Positions 1 through 6,100 of a stretch of DNA of 8,145 nucleotides are shown piece by piece (within the stretch, counting starts at the first letter, position 1; each line of letters begins with the position of its first letter). The translations under genes and the position numbers were made by a program. Source of the DNA: Acidimicrobiia bacterium (GTDB taxonomy: Bacteria > Actinomycetota > Acidimicrobiia > Acidimicrobiales > Ilumatobacteraceae); contig JAUHYJ010000146.1 of NCBI GenBank assembly GCA_030425785.1, forward strand, positions 1 to 8,145, given 5' to 3'. A model generated the notes under the pieces. The model ran no database searches. It saw only the letters and a list, made by a program, of their open reading frames with translations, and was not told the origin of the DNA.

Positions 1-77
1 TCGTCGGCGAAGGCGCGCGCATAGGTGCGCGCCAGTACCGGGATGTCACGCTCGGTCGCCGCTCGGATCGTCACCAC
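1..77 (-). CDS. GNAT-family N-acetyltransferase, N-terminal fragment (cut by window edge)
   Basis: Only the first 25 or so codons are present; the gene runs off the left edge. Reading leftward from tandem GTG codons (75-77 and 72-74), the peptide begins VVTIRAATERDIPVLAR and continues TYARAFAD. This matches the opening beta-strand and first helix of GNAT acetyltransferases, which typically read 'xIRxATxxDxPxLxxLxxxAF'. Those enzymes transfer an acetyl group from acetyl-CoA to an amine. The acetyl-CoA loop and the substrate region lie outside the window, so the substrate cannot be guessed. There is no strong Shine-Dalgarno site before either GTG, and no better in-frame ATG or GTG lies between here and the upstream VOC gene. 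It begins 43 bp after the VOC stop on the same strand, so the two may be cotranscribed. The family call rests on a short N-terminal pattern only. Confidence 0.6.
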   Translation of the reverse strand, partial: MVTIRAATERDIPVLARTYARAFAD

Positions 78-120
78 GGGCCGACGGTACCGCAGCCGGA
101 TCCCGCGCCGGCCAGTCGGG

Positions 121-561
121 TCAGCCAGTCGGGTGCGACGGCAGGTCGAGCATCCAGCGCACCCCGAACCGGTCGGTGCACGAGCCGTAGTAGTCACCCC
201 AGAACATGTCGGCCATCGGCACCAGATCGGTGCCGCCGTCGCTGAGGCGGGCGTAGAGCTCGTCAGCCTGCGCCTTGTCGTCGGGCATCAGCATGATGTG
301 CATGTCGTTGCCCGCCGCGTACCCGGGCCCCATGCCGTCGACAACGTCGGTGCCCATCAGCAGATGACCGCCGAGAATCGGCAGGCCGATGTTCATGATC
401 TTGTCGGCGACGCCCTCCGGCGTCGTCTCGCCGGCCGACGGCGGAACGTCGCCGTAGCGGGCGATCTCACCGACGTAGTCGGTGCCGAACACCGCTCGGT
501 AGAACTCGAAGGCTGCTTCGGTCGTTCCGGGCAGGTTGAGATACGTGGCGACGCCGGCCAT
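121..561 (-). CDS. VOC-superfamily (PhnB/glyoxalase-like) protein
   Basis: A 146-residue protein of the usual single-unit PhnB-like length. It begins MAGVATYLNLPGTTEAAFEF and continues YRAVFG, the typical first beta-alpha of a VOC (vicinal oxygen chelate) module in which a predicted partner sits near the strand-helix turn. The C-terminal signature is also present: FWGDYYGSCTDRFGVRW at about residues 120-136. In this family it reads 'FWGDRxGxxxDPFGxxW'. The combination fits the PhnB/3-demethylubiquinone-methyltransferase-like branch (Pfam 3-dmu-9_3-mt), whose members are mostly uncharacterised; methyltransferase activity should not be assumed. Presumably a cytosolic dimer; substrate unknown. 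The frame stays open to position 870, but the homologous part begins at the ATG at 561, which has a good ribosome site. The longer reading would also overlap the divergent deaminase gene. The partial GNAT gene follows 43 bp downstream. Confidence 0.9.
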   Translation of the reverse strand: MAGVATYLNLPGTTEAAFEFYRAVFGTDYVGEIARYGDVPPSAGETTPEGVADKIMNIGLPILGGHLLMGTDVVDGMGPGYAAGNDMHIMLMPDDKAQADELYARLSDGGTDLVPMADMFWGDYYGSCTDRFGVRWMLDLPSHPTG

Positions 562-645
562 GACGGTCTCCCTCGTGACGTTGGTGGGCACGCGACCGTA
601 GCCGAGATCGCGACGGTGTCGCCGGAGGGATCGTAGGGTCGGAGC
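562..645. promoter_or_regulatory. Divergent intergenic region between VOC and deaminase genes
   Basis: This 84-bp gap separates two genes transcribed away from each other, so it must hold the promoter of each unless transcription enters from outside. No clear -35/-10 pair is visible, as is common in GC-rich actinobacteria. The deaminase has a plausible Shine-Dalgarno AGGG at 635-638, seven bases from its ATG. The promoter assignment follows from gene layout, not from a recognised motif. Confidence 0.4.
568..573 (-). promoter_or_regulatory. Ribosome binding site AGGGAG fixing the VOC gene start
   Basis: On the minus strand AGGGAG lies six bases before the ATG at 559-561. It supports this start over the in-frame codons up to position 870, which have no family resemblance. 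Confidence 0.65.
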
Positions 646-1671
646 ATGACGCGGATCTCCGAGGTGTCGGCCGACGTGTTCGATCCGACCGAGCCGCTCG
701 CCGAGCTGCACACCCACCTCGGCGGGTCGGTGCCGACACACATCCTGTGGGAGATCGCGCACGCGACCGGGGTCGCGACCGGCGTCGGCGACTACTGGGA
801 GTTCGAGGCCAGGGTCGCCGTGCCCGACGAGGGCGTCGACGGGCTCGACCCGCTCGACGACATCTACCACCTGACCGAGCGGATCCAGTCGTCACCCGAC
901 GCGGTCGAGCGGGCGGTGCACGCGCTCATCTCGGGTGGCTACCGCAAGCAGCGGATCACGACGGTCGAGGTGCGGTTCAACCCCGCCAAGCGGAACCGGT
1001 CGGCCGAGATCGACCTCGATCACGTCGTGCTCGCGGCGTGCCGGGCCGTCGACCGCGCGGCGATCGAGTACCCGGCCGTTCGTGCGGGCGTCGTGTTGAT
1101 GTGCGACCGCACGTTCAGCCCGGAGCTGAACGAGATCATCGTCGACAAAGCGATCCGCTGGAGCGACCGCGGCGTCGTCGGCATCGATCTCGGCGGGCCT
1201 CGGCCGCATCCGGGCCGGTACGACTACGCCGGCCACGCCGCCTCGTTCGCCGAGGCGCACGCCGCCGACGTCGGTGTGACGGTGCACTGCGGCGAGGACG
1301 GCGACCCGGACGAGATCGGCGAGGTGGTCGAGGCGCTGCGTCCGCACCGGATCGGCCACGGCGTGCTGGCGCACCGCGACCGCTCGGTGCTGCAAACGGT
1401 GATCGACGCCGGTGTGGTGTTCGAGTGGTGCCCGACGTCGAACCTGCGCACCGGCGTGTTCGACTCGGTCGACGAGCTCTCCGACGCCTACGGCTCGATG
1501 CTGGCGGCCGGCGCGCGGGCGACGGTGTCGACCGACGGCCCCGAGATGATGCGGACCCAGCTGCGCGACGAGTACGCGCTGCTGGTCGGCGCCGGGGTGT
1601 TCGACGCCGACGCGGCGCGGGCGGCCAACGCCCTCGCCCACGACGTCAGCTTCGCTCCCCCGGTCCGCTGA
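646..1671 (+). CDS. Adenosine deaminase-family metal-dependent purine/adenosine-type deaminase
   Basis: A 341-residue cytosolic TIM-barrel amidohydrolase of normal ADA length. The visible ADA active-site set is complete except at one position. The HxH zinc pair is H22/H24 (ELHTHLGGSVP). H214 and the proton-shuttling E217 sit in VHCGED. H238 is in HRIGHG, and the metal ligand D297 is in STDGPEM. Other ADA hallmarks are VEVRFNP near 107-112 and EWCPTSN at 260-266. ADA hydrolyses the 6-amino group of adenosine to give inosine and ammonia. The odd point is G298: classical ADAs have a second Asp here that contacts the purine ring. The substrate may therefore be adenosine or a related nucleoside or aminopurine, and I do not assign 'add'. 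ATG at 646 is preceded by AGGG. The gene stands alone on this strand and converges on the DUF2568 gene. Confidence 0.88.
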   Translation: MTRISEVSADVFDPTEPLAELHTHLGGSVPTHILWEIAHATGVATGVGDYWEFEARVAVPDEGVDGLDPLDDIYHLTERIQSSPDAVERAVHALISGGYRKQRITTVEVRFNPAKRNRSAEIDLDHVVLAACRAVDRAAIEYPAVRAGVVLMCDRTFSPELNEIIVDKAIRWSDRGVVGIDLGGPRPHPGRYDYAGHAASFAEAHAADVGVTVHCGEDGDPDEIGEVVEALRPHRIGHGVLAHRDRSVLQTVIDAGVVFEWCPTSNLRTGVFDSVDELSDAYGSMLAAGARATVSTDGPEMMRTQLRDEYALLVGAGVFDADAARAANALAHDVSFAPPVR

Positions 1672-1696
1672 GCCTCGGTTCGGCCGTCGACGTCGT

Positions 1697-2158
1697 CTAT
1701 GACGATGCCCCCGACGCTGTCCCCGACGCTGTCCCCGATCCCGGATGCATGGCGTTCGCACGGCCGGCTCGCTGGGTCAGGAGCCAGCGGATGCGGCCGA
1801 TCGTGGCGGCGTAGTGGAACACGACGACGATCGCCAGCGCCACGCCGACCGGGACCGACCAGACGAGCGCGGTGACCAGGGCGGCGCCGAGCAGGACGTC
1901 GAGCTCGAGGCACAGGCGGACGGCGCCGGGCACGGCGATCGGCGCCTGGCCGTTCGCGCTGTGATCGTCCGGCGCCCGGAACGTGCCCCAGAGCGTCGCC
2001 GCGACGAGCGGCAGTGCGATGGCGAGGATCCAGGCGAGTGCCCCCTCGGCGACCCGCCAGCCGCTGATCGCCCAGCACACGAGCGCGGTGAGTTCGATCG
2101 CGAACCGGAGCGCAGCCTGGAACGGCGAGAGCGCCGAGTCGTGGTGGTTCTCGGTCAC
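1697..2158 (-). CDS. Small membrane protein, DUF2568 (YrdB-like)
   Basis: A 153-residue integral membrane protein. Four hydrophobic helices are visible at about residues 15-33, 41-59, 80-100 and 102-121. The segment WGTFRAPDD at 57-65, followed by a short polar loop and VPGAVRLCLEL (76-86), is what I recognise as the DUF2568/YrdB pattern ('LWGTFxAP ... PGPxRLxLEL'). No biochemical function is known for that family. The start is GTG (2156-2158), eight bases after the hydrolase stop. Its Shine-Dalgarno GAGGT overlaps that stop, so translation is probably coupled. The family usually ends near residue 120-130. The extra tail, Gly/Ser/Thr/Ala-rich (HPGSGTASGTASGASS), is encoded by a 12-bp tandem repeat. 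The TAG stop lies 25 bp from the convergent deaminase stop, leaving little room for a terminator. Longer in-frame extension upstream has no family resemblance and overlaps the hydrolase. Confidence 0.85.
   Translation of the reverse strand: MTENHHDSALSPFQAALRFAIELTALVCWAISGWRVAEGALAWILAIALPLVAATLWGTFRAPDDHSANGQAPIAVPGAVRLCLELDVLLGAALVTALVWSVPVGVALAIVVVFHYAATIGRIRWLLTQRAGRANAMHPGSGTASGTASGASS
1709..1738. repeat. 2.5-copy tandem repeat of a 12-bp unit in the DUF2568 gene tail
   Basis: CCCCGACGCTGT occurs at 1709-1720 and 1721-1732, followed by a half copy CCCCGA at 1733-1738. Because 12 is a multiple of three, the repeats keep the DUF2568 frame and give the Ser-Gly-Thr-Ala repeats in its C-terminal tail. 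Slipped-strand expansion is the likely origin. Confidence 0.85.
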
Positions 2159-2163
2159 CGGCG

Positions 2164-2168
2164 ACCTC
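2164..2168 (-). promoter_or_regulatory. Ribosome binding site GAGGT overlapping the hydrolase stop
   Basis: On the minus strand the hydrolase TGA (2169-2167) reads directly into GAGGT, sharing bases with it. The GTG of the DUF2568 gene follows five bases later. The overlap suggests that terminating ribosomes reinitiate on the next gene. It also decides for GTG 2158 as that gene's start. Confidence 0.7.
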
Positions 2169-3042
2169 AGGTCGTGAGGAACTCGACGATGCGGGCGTTG
2201 ACGACGTCGGGGCGTTCGAGCTGGAGGAAGTGCCCGGCACCGTCGACGACCTCGACCGTCGCCCACGGACACATCGCCCGTGCCGACTCGGCGACCTCGG
2301 CGCCGACGCAGCCGTCGTCGCGGCCGTGCAGGTACAGCGTCGGCTGGGTCAGCTCGCCACCACCTGCGGCTTGGATCGCGTCGTACTCGGGTGTGCGTGG
2401 GCCGTCGCCGAGGGTCGCCCGGTAGTACCCGAGCGCTGCGCCGAGGTGGGCCGGGTCGCGCAGACACGCCTTGACGTGTTCGAGGTCGGTCGTGGCGTCG
2501 AAGCCCGGCGACCAGTCGCGCCAGATCATGTCGATGAACGCCAGGTCGTTCGCCGGCACCACGAGGTCGGCGAAGCGGTGCTGGAAGAAGAACATGTACC
2601 AGCTGCGCTTGAGCTGGTCGAGGTTGCCGAGGAACGCTGCGCCCATCGCGCCGCCCGGAGGCACCGCCATGCCGACGACCTTGGCCCAGCGGTCGGGTTC
2701 GCTCGCGGCGGCACCGTAGACGGCCGGCGCGCCCCAGTCGTGCCCGACGAGCACGGCGCGGCCGTCGCCGCCGAGCACGTCGTGCAACGCGTTGGCGTCG
2801 GCCGACAGCGCACCCGTCTGGTAGAGCCCGTCGTCGGGCACGCTGGTCGGCGCGTACCCGCGCATGAACGGCGCGACCGCACGGAACCCGGCGTCGGCGA
2901 GCGCCGGCAGCAGGTGCCGCCACGTGTGGGCCGAGTCGGGGAAGCCGTGCAGGCACAGCGCCAGCGGCGCGTCCGGCTCGCCGGCGTGCAGGTAGGTGAA
3001 CTCGACCCCGTTGGCCGAGACGGTGTCGGTGTCAGCGCTCAT
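2167..3042 (-). CDS. Alpha/beta hydrolase, epoxide hydrolase-like
   Basis: A 291-residue single-domain alpha/beta hydrolase with a cap. The oxyanion-hole motif HGFP is at 32-35. The nucleophile elbow GHDWGA (100-105) puts Asp102 as nucleophile rather than Ser, as in epoxide hydrolases and haloalkane dehalogenases. The acid is D242 or D243 in HGRDDGCV and the base is H271 in GAGHF. The cap carries SWYMFFFQ (147-154, Tyr149) and YYRATL (206-211). Such tyrosines in epoxide hydrolases hold the epoxide oxygen, which favours that activity over dehalogenation. The predicted reaction is hydrolysis of an epoxide to a diol in the cytosol; the substrate is unknown. ATG at 3042 lacks an obvious Shine-Dalgarno site. 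The gene overlaps the ribosome site of the DUF2568 gene and is preceded by a 156-bp gap containing 23-bp repeats. Other alpha/beta hydrolase activities cannot be excluded. Confidence 0.9.
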   Translation of the reverse strand: MSADTDTVSANGVEFTYLHAGEPDAPLALCLHGFPDSAHTWRHLLPALADAGFRAVAPFMRGYAPTSVPDDGLYQTGALSADANALHDVLGGDGRAVLVGHDWGAPAVYGAAASEPDRWAKVVGMAVPPGGAMGAAFLGNLDQLKRSWYMFFFQHRFADLVVPANDLAFIDMIWRDWSPGFDATTDLEHVKACLRDPAHLGAALGYYRATLGDGPRTPEYDAIQAAGGGELTQPTLYLHGRDDGCVGAEVAESARAMCPWATVEVVDGAGHFLQLERPDVVNARIVEFLTT

Positions 3043-3062
3043 GCGGCGACGCTACGGCGGCC

Positions 3063-3092
3063 GTCGACCTCGCCCGGCATCGGCCGGTCGAC
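3063..3092 (-). other. Potential stem-loop upstream of the hydrolase
   Basis: GTCGACC (3063-3069) can pair with GGTCGAC (3086-3092). An alternative inner stem is CCGGC (3074-3078) with GCCGG (3083-3087) around a four-base loop. It lies 21 bp upstream of the hydrolase ATG and downstream of the patatin gene, with no U-tract. It could act as a weak terminator of the patatin transcript or as 5' leader structure of the hydrolase mRNA. GC-rich DNA yields such stems by chance, so this is tentative. Confidence 0.35.
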
Positions 3093-3097
3093 ACCGT

Positions 3098-3189
3098 CAT
3101 GGCATCGTCGTGAGATCAGCCATGGCATCGTCGTGAGATCAGCCATGACATCGTCGTGAGATCAGCCATGGCAACGTCATGAGATCGTC
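3098..3189. repeat. Four adjacent copies of a 23-bp repeat in the hydrolase upstream region
   Basis: Units lie at 3098-3120, 3121-3143, 3144-3166 and 3167-3189. Units 1 and 2 are identical, unit 3 differs by one base, and unit 4 differs by four. The unit begins CATGGCATCGTCG. Each of the first three copies contains the short dyad TGA-GA-TCA (3111-3118, 3134-3141, 3157-3164), spaced 23 bp or about two helical turns; unit 4 has lost it. Copies join with no spacer, so this is a minisatellite-like array and not a CRISPR. It fills the gap between the patatin stop and the hydrolase start and decays toward the patatin 3' end. Slippage expansion is the simplest origin. Iterated operator sites for the hydrolase-DUF2568 pair are a possibility only. 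Confidence 0.95.
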
Positions 3190-3198
3190 GTGGGGTCG

Positions 3199-6100
3199 TC
3201 ACGGCGTCGTCGGCGGCCGGCAGGTCAGATCGGCCTGCAGGATCTCGACCAGGTCGCCGAGCGCCCCGCCCCGGCCCAGTTGGGCCGCGGCCTCGTGGTC
3301 GAGGTCGGCTTCGGCCGCGTCCGACAGCACCCAACCGAGCGGCGCCTGGATGCCCGGGTGGGCCTCGGGGACCACCCGGAACCAGCGGCCGATCTCGCGA
3401 TCGCCCGACACGGCGGTGAGCGCCCCGCTGAAGACCGACGGTGAGAAGATCTCGGCGGCGATCTGCTTCGCCTCTGCCTCGCGCGAACCGCGGCTGGCCG
3501 CGGCGGCCTGGAGCGGCACGATGAGCTCGAGCGGACGGCTCGACACGCTGGCGGCGTTGAAGTCGTAGCCGTTGTCGAGCTGGACGAAGAACGGGACGAT
3601 GCACGGTGGCCGGGTCGGCTGGTCGGCCTGGTCGGCGTCGCCGTCGGCACCGGTCTCGTCGTCGGACTCCGCTGCCTCGACGGCGCCGGCGGCGACGTAG
3701 GACGCGTTGTGGCGGTCGATGGTCGTCGAGATGTCGGACCACAGCTGCACGACCGAGCCGGCGCCCGAGTTGTCGATGTAGCCGCCGTCGACGACGTACG
3801 CCGGCTCGTCGAGGCCGGTGCCGGCGGTTCCGTCCTCGTTGCACCGACGGATCGGGACCCGGCCCGACGGGCTGACGAAGGGGAAGCGGGCGGAGAGCAG
3901 CGCGGCCGTGGCGAGCGTGATGTCCTGGTCGACGCACAGCGAATCGACCAGGTCGATGGTGGCGCCGAGCGGCCCGCTGTCCGACGTGTCGGCGGGGCGC
4001 GGCCGCAGGCACGTTCCGGCGGTCGGGTCGTCGGCGGTGTCCGGGTCGCCGTTGTCGAGCACGGAGGCGATGAACCGGCATCCCGAGCCGACCTCGGTGC
4101 CGTTCAGGATGAGCAGCGGCGCGCCGAGGCACCACGTCTCCCGGAGCCCCGACTGGAGCGAGACGCTGCGGCCCCCGGCCGTCTCGGACGGGTCCTCGGA
4201 TGCTGCGTCGTCGTCGCCGACCGTCTCCCGGCAGCGACCCACGTCGTCGAGGGAACGCGCGGCGGGGGACGCGTCGAGCGGCGTGGACCACGCCCGCTCG
4301 AGCATCTCGCCGCGATCGACCGTCTCCTGGCCGTCGCCGTCCCACAGCATGAACGGCCGGACGAGGTCGGCGAACAGGAACCAGCCGACGGTCGGCGACA
4401 GGTAGTCCTCGGCGAGCCGGCTCCGCGCCGAGCGGCCGTCGGACGCCAACGCGTCGACGACGTACACGCCGAGTCCGAGCGAGCCGCCCGACGCACCGCT
4501 CGCGGCGAAGATGGGGTTGCACCCCTCGCCGAACCGATCGCCGATCGCCGCGTCGAGCGCCTCGAGGTTGGCAGCGGTCCAGTACGCGGCGCGGATGCCC
4601 CCACCGCTGGCCGCGACGAAGATCAGCGGCACCGCGGTCGTGCCGTCGGCGGGCTGGGCACATTCGGCCATCCATCGGTCGAGCGCGTCCTCGGGGGTCA
4701 ACGCCAGACCGCGGGCGCGCGCCGGTGGTGGCTCGTCGGCGTCGACCGGCTGGTAGCCGAACTGCGCGCCGGCGGCCGTCACCGGGACGTCGTGGTAGCC
4801 GCCGCCGTCGATGACGCTCGCGAGCAGCAACCAGACGAAGAGCAGGGTGAACAGCGGTGGGTGCTCGATGCCGAACAGGCGCAGCGACCTGACGGGGGTG
4901 GTCGCGGCGCCGATGTAGGTGATGGCGGTGCCCATGACGACGAGCAGGATCGCGAACAGCAGCAGGACGCCGATCGCGCCGATGCCGCGGGCCAGGTCGA
5001 TGACGCCGCCGACGCTGATCGTCTCCCACACGAGGACGTAGATGCCGACGATGGTGGCCAGGACGAGGCGGACGGCGGCGACGGCGCCGACCGGTGACCA
5101 CGTGCGCAGCCAGCCGAGCCGGAGCCGCTGCTGCGTCAGGATGCCGATGAAGGCCAGGCCGATGCCGAGCGCGAACAGCGACACGTCGCCGCGGCTGTCG
5201 TCGGCGAGCGCCTCGCCGTAGATGATCAGTCCCAGCGCCGAACGGGCGACGGCGGCGCCGATCGCGATCGACACGAGCGCGCCGAGCACGTGCGCGATGA
5301 CCGAGACGTCCGACGTGGACGCGACGCGCGACCTGTGCTCGTCGTCCTCGTCATGGTCCCGGGCTGGCGGTTCCTCGTCGGCACCGTCGCCGAGCAGCAG
5401 GTTCGTGCCCGACCAATCGGGGGCGAGCTTGCGCAGCGTGAGGTCCAAGATCGCGTGGAGCGCGACGAGCGAGCTGAACACGACGAGCACCCACCGCACC
5501 GTCGAACTGCTGCCGAGCGCACTCGCGAGCCAGCACAGCAGGAACAGCGCGATCGCGCCGACGATGCTGAGCCAGTGGCGCAGCTGCAGCGACGCACGCC
5601 ACGTCGAGAACTGCTCCGACCGAGCCTGGACCCACGGCTTGAGCTGCTCGTCGTCGGCGGCGACGACCTCGCCGCCGCGCAGTGGCAGGCTGAGCAGCTC
5701 GAGCGCGACGTACAACCCGACCGCGACGAGCAGCCCGGGCGAGTCGAGGAACAGCCAGAAGACCAACGCGAGGGAGACGACGATCAGGGCATGCCCGACC
5801 CGACCTGCGACACGCGTCCGCCCTTCGCCGCCGACCTGTCGCACCAGCAGTTCGCCCAGCACGCGGATCGTGACACCTGCTCCGACGGCCAGCGCGACGA
5901 GGAAGACGGCCGGGACGAAGTCGAGTCGCGACGAGCCGGCATCGGCGTCGTGGTCGACGAGCGCCCGGATCGAGTCGTAGGCCTGCGGGTTCCGCAGTGC
6001 CAGGAAGATGATCAGGACGATGACGATGTTCGCCCGCATCAGCGACAGCGCCGGCAGCGTGGGGCGCGCCGAGCGGGTCCGCCACTGTGACGACGTGCGG

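Noticed and set aside
25..636. 203-codon plus-strand open frame at the left end
   Set aside because: Antisense to the VOC gene and the GNAT start; the composition is that of a shadow frame.
1672..1712. Bidirectional terminator between the deaminase and DUF2568 genes
   Set aside because: Only a five-pair stem (TCGTC-TAT-GACGA) with no U-tract was found, and it lies partly in coding sequence; too weak to call.
2230..3159. 309-codon plus-strand open frame opposite the hydrolase
   Set aside because: Antisense shadow of a well-supported alpha/beta hydrolase; Arg/Val/Gly-rich and without a family pattern.
3098..3189. CRISPR array
   Set aside because: The four 23-bp units abut with no spacers between them and no cas genes are nearby.
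3709..5097. 462-codon open frame on the plus strand, antisense to the patatin domain
   Set aside because: Composition is dominated by Arg, Gly, Asp and Val without hydrophobic periodicity or motifs. The sense frame has clear catalytic motifs and membrane helices, so this is a mirror of its codon bias.
3116..5101. 661-codon open frame on the minus strand
   Set aside because: It lies inside the patatin gene in another frame and is almost entirely Arg/Pro/Gly/Ala, as expected when GC-rich coding DNA is read out of frame. No domain motif is visible.
5290..6090. 266-codon plus-strand open frame
   Set aside because: It is rich in Arg, Asp, Glu and Gln because it is antisense to hydrophobic membrane-helix codons. 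There is no recognisable family.
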